Positions 34,990-47,199 of a stretch of 64,000 bases of DNA are shown one piece after another; the first letter of the stretch is position 1; each line of letters starts with the position of its first letter. The notes below the pieces were generated by a model. The model worked only from the letters and a program-made list of their open reading frames with translations. It had not been told where the DNA came from and searched no databases. A program made the position numbers and the translations under genes. The stretch lies in NCBI GenBank assembly GCA_023014485.1, contig JAJOZX010009477.1:90186-154185 (forward strand), in the 5' to 3' direction. The stretch is from Bathynomus jamesi (lineage: Eukaryota; Arthropoda; Malacostraca; Isopoda; Cirolanidae).

Positions 34990-36208
34990 AAAATAATGAT
35001 CAACCATAGGTTTCATTCGCTTAGAACACTTCTCTTCGATGTCCTTTTACGTTTAACGCCACTTGTTGACACCCCTTCTTCCGGACAACCCTCTTCTTCT
35101 TCCCGCCACCACGCATTTTTCTCTTTGCATCTTGATGATTTCGTCCCGTGTACATTTTAAATGTTTTTTAGAGCTTCTTTAGGTTTAGCTCCACCCATCA
35201 TGTCTTCTACCATGTTAAAACCTGATTGTAACGCTTCCTCCCGAGGTATCTGCACCTTTCTTCAACAATGGGACCGCCGTGCGTAGTATGGTTGAAAAAA
35301 TGGATCAAGCACTCCCACACGCTGATATCTCACCCTCGATATACTGTGAAAGGCCTTCGGGTCATTATAACTGATGCGACGAAAGTGCAACTTCACTGTA
35401 AGCTCCCATCACCGAATGGGAAATTTTTTCCCTCAATCGTTCTTATATATATTGAGATATTGGTTAATAGATTAGTCACAACATTCACATAATGGGGCTT
35501 GTCATATGTGCTCAAGCTCTTCCCTCTATGATTGGGAATGTATGCAATGCGCAGCAGACGCGCCTGGTATCCCCAACAAATTGGTGCTCCACGATATTGC
35601 TGTAAATATAGCACATGTCTGGGATGGATAGCCATCACCCAATTTCTCCAATTTCAACTGATACATTAAGCTGGACAAGTCATGTTGTGCCTCGTGAAAG
35701 ACATATCTTTGGAACGCTACTCCATATCGGCCCTAGGTTATAATTTGAACAGTCCTTTCTTAATATTTCTATTATCCTGTGATTTTAGGTCAGAGCATGT
35801 GCAGGGGTTTCTTTGTTTACGATTTCGTATACTAAATCAGCCGTAAGTTTGAACTTTTTAAACTTCGTTTAAGTCTCTCACAACATCCACGGCGCACCAT
35901 AACGACTCGGGCCTAGTGTTACACTGCACTGTAATACAGTGCCTCCCCATCCGGGCGCACGATGGTTTCATCCCTAATACCCCGGTTTTCACACTCATCA
36001 CGATCTAAGAACAGTAAAAACGGGTTCTTTATATCAATACTTAAGAAGCTGGTGGATAGCTGAATTTCGCATAGCCCCACCTCATAGAATCACGTTCCAA
36101 TTCAATGGACCCATGGAGTTCTGTTACAAAGTTGGCTAGTGTGTTGTTAGGATGTACAGACAGAGAAGAAGAGGACGGGAGTGTGACATAGAAGTGGTTA
36201 GGCGCCAT
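34990..36208 (-). pseudogene. Polinton penton-like minor capsid protein
   Basis: The start at 36208 reads MAPNHFYVTLPSSSSLSVHP, then NNTLANFVTELHGSIELE, which is the characteristic opening of the Polinton single-jelly-roll vertex protein. Downstream there are many stops. Near the C-terminus MVEDMMGGAKPKEALKNI and a Lys/Arg-rich tail fit the same protein. It lies directly upstream of the major capsid gene, the usual order. Confidence 0.65.
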
Positions 36209-36368
36209 GTTGTATACTATTTAAGCTTCATTATTGCAGCAGCTTTTATATAGGTGTTGAAGCTTTCTGGGTACCCCAGCCATTTCACCAGGTACATTTT
36301 TCTCTTTCCTGAACCTTTGCTGCCTGAATTTTTTTCAATTTTAAACACATTTTTTCCTAAATTAAATG

Positions 36369-37330
36369 TCACTTTTGCAACTCCTCGCGGTAAAAGCCTC
36401 CTGCGATTTCTTCCCCATTCAAATCTTCAACGTAATACAGCATTATCTCATCTTTAGGTCTCATAGCACTAACTTTAAAAATCTCACGTGTCCATCCTTG
36501 CTCAAAGCCATTCGCGAATTTATTTCCCGAACGCGATCGCCTTACATAATCATTGATTTTGAAACACGTAGAGTGGCGGTGCTCTATGAATATTCTTCTC
36601 ACCTCACGCTCTGTGTGTGCGTACCTCTTTCTAAAACCTCGTTAGGTGTTTTCCCAATCGCACGATGGTGTGAACGGTTGTATGACAGGCCAATGCTTCG
36701 AATGTTTATATATCTGTATGTGTTTATGTGTAAAATAGCGATGCATGCGTTCCTTTATGGTACGTTAACTCTTTCAGCTAAAGAGGCCTTATGTATAGAA
36801 TTACTAGTGTAGTAACTGATATTAAACTCTGCCAACATGCTCTGAAAAGCTCGGCCTATAAATTCTTTCCCCATATCCGTACAAAAATAGCCTGGAACCT
36901 GTTTTCTTTCAACATCAGCGTTTTGGTAGCTTTAGCAACTGTTTCAGGCATTTATTTTCAGAGAATTAGCCACAGATATCTAGAGAATACATCTATTATG
37001 AATAGGATGTAGCGATAGCCATCATTATATAATGAATACTTTGCATGTCTGTTAAATCCGCTTGCCAAAGAGAATCAATCGAAGCCGCTGTTGTCCTGGC
37101 TGTTTTAAACCTTTTTCTCACCGGCTTATGAAGTGTATAAGCATCCTGCTCCCGCAAAAACATCTCAACATCTTTTTTCCCTACTACATCGTTGTAAACA
37201 CCTCTGTACAGCAGTCTATCAACACCGCCATAGGAGGTGGGTTAGAAATGTCATAATAGCGTTTTCTTAATATGTCAGCCATTTGCGTATTTTAGAGCAT
37301 GCGATAGAGTCGGCCGTTGTTGTTTGGTCA
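36369..37330 (-). pseudogene. Polinton integrase (rve family)
   Basis: DNA integrase of the retroviral DDE type. In order on the minus strand: a zinc/N-terminal part (YRGVYNDVVGKKDVEMFL, DAYTLHKPVRKRFKT), IDSLWQADLTDMQ with the first Asp, TDMGKEF with the second, AERVN followed by TIKERMHRY around the Glu, and the C-terminal chromodomain-like tail (FKINDYVRRSRSGNKF, KDEIMLYYVEDLNGEEIAG, GFYREELQK). These lie in shifting frames with several stops. Motif order and the tail are typical of Polinton integrases rather than retrotransposon ones. Confidence 0.8.
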
Positions 37331-37376
37331 CTTCTTTCTCCTCTTCAGAGATGCTACCGTTGGGGTGATGGCGTAC

Positions 37377-38007
37377 TCAGTTGTGGCACATGCGAGACTT
37401 GCTCCAAGTTTTTAACCTATTCAGATTTCCTATCAATGTTTTGGGGACATTTATTTGTTGTAGTCTTGCTTTAATATGCTTCCATCCTGATGGTGAGGGC
37501 CTGTCCCACTTTCTCACCAGATCATGGACAATGTCGACGATATTCGAGCCCTGTACCCTTGTTCCTTCAACAATGACCTCGCCTGTATCGGTCCACTGTA
37601 TGATGGGGTCCTCACTCAATAGATTATAAAGACTTAGCCTTTATTCCTCAATGTATGTGGGAGACTGCTTTTAATACATGCTCGATGTGTTGCGTTCCGT
37701 TATTCTTTGGTTGGTCATCTCTAACGTCGGCTCAGGTCCTATGTCGCCATGCTCATCGTTGCTCGCTCTGTCTAATAACACGGGGATCTCTGCGATTCTT
37801 ATAATCTTCGTACTCATGAAGAAATTTCTGCAGAGCCTCTTGGTATAAGATCCTTTCTCATCAGGTGACTTTTCACTTTTTAATAGGTCATCAATTCGCT
37901 TTCCATCCTTTTAAGCCTGCTTTTACGGGGTTCTAGAACCTGTCTGGACTCTTTCAACTTTGCAGTGAAGCATACACCTCGTGCGGAATCACTACCACTT
38001 TCTTCAT
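37377..38007 (-). pseudogene. Polinton-associated coiled-coil protein
   Basis: Starts MKKVVVIPHEVYASLQS at 38007 and is rich in Glu, Lys, Arg and Ser in its first half (RKSRLKRMESELMTY). The second half (37619-37377) is open: IIQWTDTGEVIVEGTRVQGS, then NIVDIVHDLVRK, then LQQINVPKTLIGN. Proteins with this two-part plan recur next to the integrase in Polintons; their role is not established. At least one frame change and a stop separate the halves. Confidence 0.6.
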
Positions 38008-38267
38008 TATATTAACTTAGTCAGTAAAGGTCCCAAAACTGAAAAAAAGATGGGGAGGAATGATCCCCCTCTTTGTACAATAATTCGCTTTTTCTTCCCC
38101 ACAGTTTGACTTTTACGAGCGAGCGTACGTATTATGTTCTTGTGACGACGTAGGTGAGCCTTCTGAGGAGATTTCGTTGGTACATTACATTTTATAACAT
38201 TAAGGCAGATTTCACAGATGCATTTTAAAAAATCCGAGTCGATGTTTTTAACAAACATCTGCTGCAA
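38007..38267 (-). pseudogene. Polinton basic core protein, C-terminal part
   Basis: Open frame with CICEICLNVIKCNVP, then a Lys/Arg-rich stretch (HLRRHKNIIRTLARKSQTVG), and a hydrophobic C-terminus after a Gly pair (RGGSFLPIFFSVLGPLL). This plan is typical of a small basic late protein of Polintons and adintoviruses, compared by others with adenovirus core proteins. The N-terminal part (ATG at 41482) lies beyond the transposon inserted at 38277-41416; the insertion separates the two. Confidence 0.65.
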
Positions 38268-38274
38268 TGCCCGG

Positions 38275-41200
38275 TAGGGTGTATCATGCTCAGGTCGAAA
38301 ATTGAAAAACTTGGAATTTCAAGATTGGCAGTATGTATTCCTATGTAAAATTGAATTTTAAGAGGGGTTCGTCTTCTGCAACGTTTGCAAAAAATCGTAT
38401 TTAAGTGTTCAAAATCGCACTTTTTTGTTGAAAAATGGGATTTTTGTCCAATTTCAAAGACTTGGTAGCCTCAAATGACCTCCATTTGTTCCATATTGTT
38501 CACATACACCCTTAAGTATTTCTATGGGCAGGCTTCGACCCATTTAAGATCAGCCAAAGTGGTTCATAACCCCTAAACTAACCAAAATCACCCAAAATGG
38601 CCCAAAACTAAGGAATTGTATGATTTTTAGTCTCCTATACACCACATTTCGCGGCTGTTCTCTTCATCAGACATAATCGTTTTGTTCTTCTTTCTTGGTC
38701 TTGCAGTTTCTTTTTTTTAGAAACGCCTCCACCAATTTTTATTTATTTTCTTTTCGGCATCACTGAGTGTGATGGCAGCTGCCCCCACCTTCCCGCAAGC
38801 TGCTGTGACATTCAACCTTTTTTTCTGAAATTGCAATTCTTCTTTAATATTTGTATAAGTCCCTCCTCCACCCCCAGCTTGTAATAATATGCTGGTCAAC
38901 TGAATGTTTTGAGATTTTTTCTTCTGAAAGCATCTTGATTTGTCTAGCAGGTCTTGTAGAGATCTAAAACAAGTTCACAATGTCTTGCTTTGACTTGAAA
39001 ACTGGCGACAATTCTCTGTGATCGATCCTAGCACGAACAAAACCATCTCTTCTCTCTTGCCCATACACTGCATGAGCTGCAGCTGAAACTTCCTGGATTG
39101 CTCTTTCACAGCTTTGAGTGTGAACTGAGAAGTTCTCAACTTCAAGTGGAGACCTGAGAAGCTCCTCAACTTCTCCTCTTCACATCTCACAAGTGAAGAG
39201 TGGCTCATACAGTTTCTCCTTATCCCAATTAATCAGAGTAATTGGAGAAGTGGCATCAAAATTCAGTTTACGGTTTCTATGACTTTTCAGACTCATGTCT
39301 CCATACTCGGACTTACCTCTGATCTTCTTGATCATCTCAACCCCCCATGCCCTCTCCTCCTCATCCTCACTGCACAGGAGAGCGGCAATGAGGTTCTCAC
39401 TGTGAGCATGATATGCTCCACGAACTATCACATGAGTGATTATGTTCCTGACTTCAGAGGTCTGGCTTCTCAGTAGTCCCAGAGCGGTCACAATATGGTG
39501 AGGTCTATAACTCATGTGGTGCTTCACCTTGATCAAAATATATCTTGAAGTAGAAGTCCAGGCAGAACTTCAGCAGCACCTCCAGCTTCTTCAACACCTC
39601 CCCCTTCAGACCATGCTGCCTCATCCACAGCATCAACAGAGCCTCATCTGTAATCAGCCAGCGTGACTGATTCAGTGGGCCACACTTCAGACCAGCAACT
39701 TCCTTGCTGAAATCTCCTGTCTTGAGAGCTTTGATCAGTAGGTAGCAGTTTCTTCTGGTCAGTGCTAAGGTTTCTGTACAATGTCTTCTGGCAGTTCAAT
39801 TATATCTTCTTCTCCTGGCAGAGCCTTGAAGCTAAGTTGACAGGTATGTCATTGATCTTCTCCAAAAGTTTTCTATTGGGCCAGTGAACCCAGACTTGTG
39901 CATGTAGGGACCATCAAGCTTGATGATCATATGCTGAAGCTGAGTTCATTAATATGAACTGGCATATCAGCCAGTGACACTTGTGACCTAGCAGTCTAAT
40001 CCAGGTAACACTATAGTGCTCTTCATTTGTAATATCAGGATGGAAGCGGCCAGTTTCTTCATTGTACCTCATGATCTTTGTCTTCTTATCTAGTTTTCCA
40101 TCAAGAAAACCTATTACAGACCCCTTGCCCCTCCACATCTTCATCCTGTCAACAGCTAGATATGCCTTATCAGCAGATAGATGGCCAGCTTTGATGAGAT
40201 CTTGCAAGAAACCAGTTGCAATGGCTGCTGCAGGAGTGTTTGCTACCTTGAACCTGACTGCAGCCGCAGCAGTGCTTGAACTATCCATGTAGTTCCTCCT
40301 GGCAGAGGTGGAGACTTTGCCAGTGTTGACACTGAAGCCTGTGCCTGGTGCAGTACTGGAAAAATCTGTGTCAGCAGTAGGAGCTGCTCTGCCTGGAGAC
40401 TCTTGCAAGGAAGTCACCTCATTTTCATCATCATCACCATCATCAGCTCTAAGCAGTAGCTCCTTTTCTTCTTCCTCTTTTCTGCTTCTCTTCTCAGCTG
40501 CCTTCTGTTCTTCCTCCTTCCCTTAGCAGCCTTCACCTGCTTCACTGTTTCCTTCACATCAACAGATGCCATCCGGAGCCAGAAACTTCTGAGGTTTTGT
40601 TCCTCTGGTAATGGAGCCACTCTAGCTCTAGCTTTGGAATCTTCTGAGCAGAGGACAGTCACAGTTGACATGAACTCTAGCAGCACAGCCAGAGCAGACA
40701 GATCTTCAGTTTCACAGAGTGATATCATGTCTGCAGGTTGTTATGTCAAACACTGTATCAAGTTCAGATATTCTCTTCTCTCTCTTTGCAGCCTTCACTC
40801 TGCCATTCACCTGCCATCTTCCTGGCAATGGATCTCTCTGAATGATCACAGGAGGAGTGAACTTGGCATTGCTTTTGCGCCACTGTGCCAGTAACAGTGA
40901 TGCAAGTCCTTAGCCAAATCTTGCAGAGGGTACTGAGCTCTCTTCATATCATCCACAAGCAGCTTCTCTTCCTGGAGGAGGATTCCTCTCTGAAACACAG
41001 CTCTCCAAGTTGGAACTTCTGTGGGAAATAACTGCTTGCCTGGACCCATCAGATCACTCAGCTTTGAATCAGAACTTTTTCTGGTCTTTCGTCCTTGCTT
41101 AGCCATGGTGGCTACACATATTCACCAAGCTTTGTACCTGAAATATAGAAAATTATCACAGTGAAACTCTAGTAGCCTATAACAGCTGTTACAATGGTTT

Positions 41201-41418
41201 TGTTTGGTAAAAAACCGGTCTGTTACATTTGCACGACATTTTATGTCCTGTACAGCTGTGTTTTACCTAACCAGAAAACGAAAAAGTGGAAATTTGAACA
41301 CATAAACGTGATTTTTAGCAAAAGTTCAAGAAGACAAACCCCTCATATAATTTAATTTTACACAGGAATACATACTGCCATCTTGAAATTAGCGCTTCAG
41401 TGAGCATGATACACCCTA
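38275..41418 (-). mobile_element. TA-flanked DNA transposon with about 110-bp terminal inverted repeats, orphan family
   Basis: 3140 bp (38277-41416). Both ends read GGGTGTATCATGCTCA inward, then share tcaagat-tggcagtatgtattcct, gtaaaatt and gaggggtt further in. TA flanks both sides (38275-38276, 41417-41418). The interior reads on the minus strand. It lies inside the Polinton core protein gene, so it inserted after the Polinton. The superfamily is unclear: TA duplication occurs in Tc1/mariner, Mirage and ISL2EU, but the protein is none I can place there. Confidence 0.8.
38717..41106 (-). pseudogene. orphan transposase-like protein, broken frames
   Basis: Open segments in order on the minus strand: 41106-40846 (MAKQGRKTRKSSDSKL, TEVPTWRAVFQRG), 40728-40414 (a Cys/acidic part then a Lys/Arg-rich stretch), 40417-39914 (ARRNYMDSSSTAAAAV, IATGFLQDLIKAG, YLAVDRMKMWRGKG, VIGFLDGKLDKKTKIM, ITNEEHYSVTWIR, CHWLICQ) and 39536-39180 (RGAYHAHSENLIAALLCSED, RKLNFDATSPITLINWD, EPLFTCEM). 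The DR...FDGKxDKT...EEH, WLVCQ, YxAHPEN and KLNFxA blocks recur in a large uncharacterised arthropod/cnidarian protein family. At least four frame changes. The role as transposase is inferred from its sole presence inside the terminal repeats. Confidence 0.65.
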
Positions 41419-41428
41419 ATGTCCGGGG

Positions 41429-41482
41429 CAATCGATGATAGATTTTTATTAATTCACGGTATTTCTTTAGTCTATTTGTCAT
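41429..41482 (-). pseudogene. Polinton basic core protein, N-terminal part
   Basis: ATG at 41482 begins MTNRLKKYRELIK, the N-terminus expected for the gene that continues at 38267. It follows the ATPase remnant and ends at the TA target of the inserted transposon. Confidence 0.5.
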
Positions 41483-41549
41483 TCTGCAATATACACCGTT
41501 TCAGGCTCGTTTGGGAATATATTTGTTTCTTAGAAGCCCCTAAACATGT

Positions 41550-42112
41550 TTCGCGGATGAGGTCACAAAGCAAGTATCCGTAACGTTGACTTGTAGCTTC
41601 TTATAAATTTCCAAAAACTACTTGCGCTGATTCGGGAACATTTGATTGGCTAATACCCCAATTTGTGACACATCTCTACATTGTGCGAATAAAACAAGAT
41701 ATTGTGTATTTTACGACACATCGCGCATGTATCTATTTTTTAAAAATAGATTCTGATTGATGAAGAATAAGCTTATGTTAAGATGGTGGGAGAACACTGT
41801 AAATGTCTCGGCAAAAGTTTTATCCATTTCCAACATGAGATCGTCAATTACAATGACCGTATGCTCATTTCCCTTTAACGAATTAACATCATATACGCCT
41901 TTGTGGAACAAAATATCATCTTCGTACTCGTTGAACACACTGGTACGTCGAATAGCACCATATTGCTTTATGCAAAAATTTGAGAACATCTCCCCCTTAT
42001 CTTTAATGATTTTAAGCGTAAACACAGTTTTACCACATCCTGTAGGGCCAGATATAATACACGTGAACGGGCTCGTGAACCTGAATTTTTCTACAAATTC
42101 CATCTTTAACAC
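41550..42112 (-). pseudogene. Polinton DNA-packaging ATPase
   Basis: FtsK/HerA-type packaging ATPase. From 42112: MLKMEFVEKFRF, then CIISGPTGCGKTVFTLKII (Walker A), then VIVIDDLMLEMDK (Walker B), then FFINQNLF and YMRDVS, after which a TAA and later another stop interrupt (RDVSQIGVLANQMFPNQRK, then FLEIYK). Motif order and the RDVS region fit Polinton ATPases of about 230 residues. It is divergent from polB and only about 80 bp away. Confidence 0.85.
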
Positions 42113-42189
42113 GTCACACCCCTAAGTGGAACATTTACAAAATATAATAAAAATTTAAGTGAGGTTCCTTATATTCTACAATCTTGTTT

Positions 42190-45100
42190 TTCTTCTTCCA
42201 CAGAACCGTGAATGACGACGATGTATAGCTCCCCATCATCGATATTACAGACGACTCCGATGACAGTGTATTTGTGGTTACAGACTCCACCCCCGCAAAC
42301 GAACCCTCACCAGCGATAGCTCCACCACGTGGAAGTTCAAAGCGGAGGCACGATGATGAAGAACCTTCCACGTCAGATATAAAACGTGCTAGGATTGCAC
42401 CGGTTTCTTGACTCCCAGTAATAGATCCCCAGCCCTCTACGTCTTACGACACAACTTCCACACTAGCTCCCTCCTCAATTAAATTTGTATCCCCTTATTC
42501 CTGTTCAATTCCGGGTACATCCTCCACACCAGCAGCTTCTCGTGCTGTAGAGGAAGGTATAACATTCGAACTGATGCGCACCGCTAACCCCACCCCGGCC
42601 CTGACTAGAAGTCGGTACATAGTCAGGGTTGACCCTGGAACCCTGTAGAGCGACGGTGTTGAACACGGACTGCGGCGGGTAGTTGAACGTATTGTTGAGT
42701 TTGCCCTTCAGAACCGCGACGAACGTGAAGTCCGGACGAGGTTGTCCTTCGGGTTCGGGACAGATGACGGGGATGTAGATGATTTTTGGGTAGTAATACC
42801 ACTCAGATGCTTGGCTGCTGTAGGCATAGAATATATCTTGGGCCATATAATGCAGGCCTCTCAAAGTAGTACAACCTTCAATATAGACAACTTCACGGTA
42901 GATATTGACAGAGTATTCCGTGTTGCTGGTCATAGTGCCACACCTTATGCTCTTAACTTAATTCGCAGGATATTTACAGAAAGCATATAAACGCCGAGCG
43001 TGGTTGCGGCTCTATAGCAGTAGTCTTAGCCCATACGTTTACTGTACTAAATACCTGGGTCAAAAATATTTGGTTGCCTACGGTTGTGCAGCGTGCCCGT
43101 GAACTGGCTTCAGATTGTAAACTTCAGTTTGAGTGTAATATGGGTGCTGAACAGCTAAGAAGGGTAGAGCAGGAAATGAATGTTCGTATAGTTGTATTTG
43201 GAATGGATGATCGTCGTAGGACTGTGTATGTTTTTAAAAGCTGTGTGAGAGATCGTACAAGACCTCTACTTATTTTAGGATTGTCAGGAGCAACGTATCT
43301 CCCCATCCACAATATAAGGAACCTTTACGCTAGTTATGATAAAAGTCGGAAATATGGAAGGCATCATGATTTGTGTAAGGGATGTCTCGAGTTTGCGGAT
43401 GATATAGTGAAACATTGTATGGTATGTGAGCAGTGTAAAAGCTCCAAATGTGAAAGTCGTGTAGTTGAAGCTGAGAAGAGGGAATGTAATGTGTGCAACG
43501 TACATTTTTCATAATCAATTGACACTTGCAGGAAAATGAGAATCTGTGAATGTGGTATATTTCATATGACGGATAATTGAGGGAAGTTCAAGCATAAATG
43601 TGATGAAATTCACTGTCCTATATGCCATGAGAAATATAAGGCGGATGGAGTGAAGCATGTATGTTAAATGAAAGGCGCTAAGCCTAAAAAAAGACCTTGC
43701 ATAACTGTGTACTACGATATAAAAACTTACACAAACCCTGAAACCAAAGAGGTTATCCCACATCTACTTGTAAGCCAGACTATCTGCGATGAGTGCATGG
43801 AGGTTGAGTGTGATGAGTGTCACAAATGTGGTAAGCGGACAAACGTTTTTAAAACGATCGCACACGACAGCCCTGTGAAACTCTTTGTGTTCTATATTGT
43901 CAAGTTAGTAGACAAGTTAAAAAAATGACTGTGTATATTCTTGCCCATAACGGGGCAAAATTTGACACACAGTTCCTTTATAAGGAACTGCTGAGCATGA
44001 GTCATCAGAGATATTCATGGGTGATCCCCTGAAAAAAGGAAACAAGCTTATACTGCACAAATGCAAATAAGAGGTAATGTTCAGTTTAAAGATACTTTAT
44101 TATTCACACCTTGTAAACTTGCCAAGCTACCCAAGGTGATGGGTGTAGCCGCCGAAGTTTCAAAAGGGTATTTCCCTTACACTTTCCTCACTAGCGACAC
44201 TTTAAATTACGTAGGACTAGCTCCCACCAAACAATATTTTAACTACACCACCATGAGTGATATTGAGCGTGAAGATTTTGACCGCTACTACAACAGTTTT
44301 AATGAAACTAATCCATACAATATAGCTGATGAATGTGAGCGTAATTGCGTGAATGATGTGCGCATGCTTAGAGTATGTTCCAGGCCTTTAGAAGGATGTA
44401 CATAGACCGTTTCAAATGCGATCCGCTGCAAGTCGCAACCACAATCGCCTCATTGTGCTTTAGTGTGTTCAAGAATAATTTCATGCCAAAGGACACCTTA
44501 GCCGTCATTCACAGAAACAATCCTCGCAGTTATGGGCACAAGGCTATTTACTGGTTCATACACATACAGCAGCAGACCGGAGCATACATAAAACACGCCC
44601 GCAACACGGGAGAAGTATCCATTAAGGTTAATGGTCGTGTATTTTGGGTTGATGGTCTAAGCGGAGACCATGCCACTGATGAGAAAACTGTGTACTCCTT
44701 TAACGGTTGCTGGTGGCATGGGTGCCCACGTCCTGAATGTGAAATCGTAGGAGATATCCACGGTAGATCTCCTGCCGACAGTCTTGCATGGACCCGCACC
44801 CGCGATCAGCTTATAGGCACCCAATTCACTCACAAGATCTTGTGGGAGCATGAGTATGATGCACGGATGGAAACAGATGGACAGTACCGTGAAGAAATAA
44901 ACATGATCAAGCGTTCAATGGTGTTGGATCAACTCAAATGCGGTGGTAGCTTGTTCAGAGGGCGTACAAACCCATTGAAGTTATACTTTCCGCCAACGGA
45001 GGGCGTGAAACCCCATTACTACGACTTCTGTTCTTTATATCCCTACGTGATGAAGAACAATCCGTACCCCGTAGGTGCATCTGAAAAACTGGTGGGACCT

Positions 45101-46276
45101 GACCTGCCCACCATCGAGGTGTTCTCAACAAATTTGAACAAGTATTATTTCGGCCTTTCTTTCGTAGATGTGCTTCCCCCTCGCGATTTATGGATGCCGA
45201 TCCTACCCGTCCTTCTACATCACAAACTCATGTTTCCCTTGTACGTGAAGTGCGCAGAGGAGAATAATGGGTCCTGTAATCATACAACCAACCAGCAGAA
45301 GATCAGAGGTGTATATACAAGTCATGAGCTGTCCCTAGCCGTCCGCCATGGTTACACAATATTGAAGATATATGAGGTGTGGAGGTTTCAGAAACTCCCC
45401 AACCTTTTCACGCTGTATATAAATACTTTTTTGAAGGATAAAGTAGAAGCATCAGGCTACTCGCGAGGGGTTGAGAGCGAGGGTGAAAAATCGGCTTATA
45501 TTCAGCGTTACCGTGACCGTGAAGGGATACAACTTGACCGTGCGCAAATTGTTAACACCCTTGGCAAGCGCTTTAGTGCAAAGTTATGCCTAATTAGTCT
45601 TTGGGGCAAGTTTGCACAGAATACAGGTAAGGGGAACGTTCATTTGGCCCAAAGTTATAACGAGGTGTGGGATTATGCCAATGCCCCCGATAAAGAGGTT
45701 ATGGAGATCGTGAGTCTTGGTAAAACGTATATAATAAAGACATCACCAAACTTGCCACAGATACCTCACGTGTTACAAACATACCTGTAGCCAGCTTCAC
45801 AACGGCATACGCACGCATCAAGTTTTGGGGACTACTGCACTCTCTTGGGCGGAGGGTGCTGTACGCTGACACAGATAGCGTAATATTCACAGAGAGGGAG
45901 GTTGAATACATGGCGCCTATTGGGGAATTCTTCGGAGACTGACGCTGACTCCTTTGTATCAAGAGGGCTAAAAACTTATGGGGTGCGGGTGAGGGTGGGG
46001 AAAGAGCTGAAATATATCGTGAAGGCGAAGGGCATCATGCTTAACCTGGCGAACCGACGGGTCGTTAACTTTGACTCATTGAAGGAGCTAGTGTGCTTAG
46101 AAGATGGGGGCGACCAACCTCCCCAACTGACTCTAGGAACCTACAATTTTCGGGCAGAGAAACTGGGGTGTATAAAGGAACATAGAGGCACAAAGGTGTG
46201 TCGTAACACCTATAGGAAACGTTACCAGGTGCCTGGCACCTATGATACCGTACCCTTTGGGCACCATAGTACCTGA
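42190..46276 (+). pseudogene. Polinton protein-primed DNA polymerase B
   Basis: Family B polymerase of the protein-primed type. A pyrimidine-rich splice-acceptor-like tract precedes it. In order: a Ser/Arg-rich N-terminal extension, FGTDDGDVDDFWVVIPLR, a Cys-rich segment (43350-43550), the exonuclease block YYDIKTYTN (Lys where the acidic exo I residue stands) and AHNGAKFDTQF (exo II), then FNGCWWHGCP, YYDFCSLYPYVM (polymerase motif A), LCLISLWGKFAQ (motif B), LYADTDSVIF (motif C) and YIVKAKGIMLN. The 471-codon stretch 44375-45790 is open. Before and after it there are several frameshifts and stops, so the gene is dead. It ends about 6 bp before the CR1 insertion. Confidence 0.9.
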
Positions 46277-47199
46277 ATTATATGTTATAATGTTTCAGAC
46301 CAACAAAGACCCTAGGATCCACTCATGGCTGGTCTACATAACTGTGTTCGTAATTGTGTATTGTGCATGTCCTCCGTGGTGGCGGAGGGGACCTACAATT
46401 TTACGTGAGTTCCGAACCACAAGGAACATAAGAACATAAGAAATTTTTATAGTGGGCACACTAGGGGCCACGTCGGCCCATCGAGGCGGCTCCACTATGT
46501 AAAAACTGCCTGTACATTGGCAACAACCAATTTCTACAAAACTAAACAATTATCAATTTAAAACTAATAATTTATCAATCTAAAACTAAAGATATAATCT
46601 CTCGATCCAGAGGATCAAGTCATAATAGACTACTATCCACAAATATGTTACACTCTATATCCATTTATAACCGACATGCAATTTTATCAGATCCAAAGAA
46701 TCCAGTCAATTTCATTACGGTATCCATCAATACCAGTACCTTGCCAACCAAAAATAAGTCACGGTCCATATCACTTGCGGACCAAGTCACAATTTACAAC
46801 CATATACATTCCAATATATATACTTAGAAGGATAAGTGTAGGTGTGGCTGTAAAGACTGTACAGTAATGTAGAAATGTGTGTGCACCCATTTTGGGTTTC
46901 CCATTTAAAGGTGTTTGTGGGGCAAGTGAAGATCATGAGTTTTTCAATACCTCACAGTACTATGGGGGGGCACCGCTCGGCAGAGGAATCTCTTTAAATG
47001 GGGTGTGTAAGGACAGAGAGTATCCCCTAACCCAAGAGGCTGCCTCCATATATCCCACAACACTTGTAAAACTATGTTTTCTTAAATTTGTTCTACATCT
47101 TAGCTTAAATAATTTCATACTATGACCTCTAGTCTGGTTATTGTGATGTTAAATGAAAAGAGAATCAAAATCTATCTTATCCACCCTTAATTTTACTAC

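Noticed and set aside
35268..35492. Plus-strand 74-codon ORF
   Set aside because: Shadow of the minus-strand penton-like capsid gene.
39914..41106. Polinton-encoded gene between the ATPase and core protein
   Set aside because: The region lies wholly inside TA-flanked inverted repeats that split the core protein gene, so it belongs to an inserted transposon.
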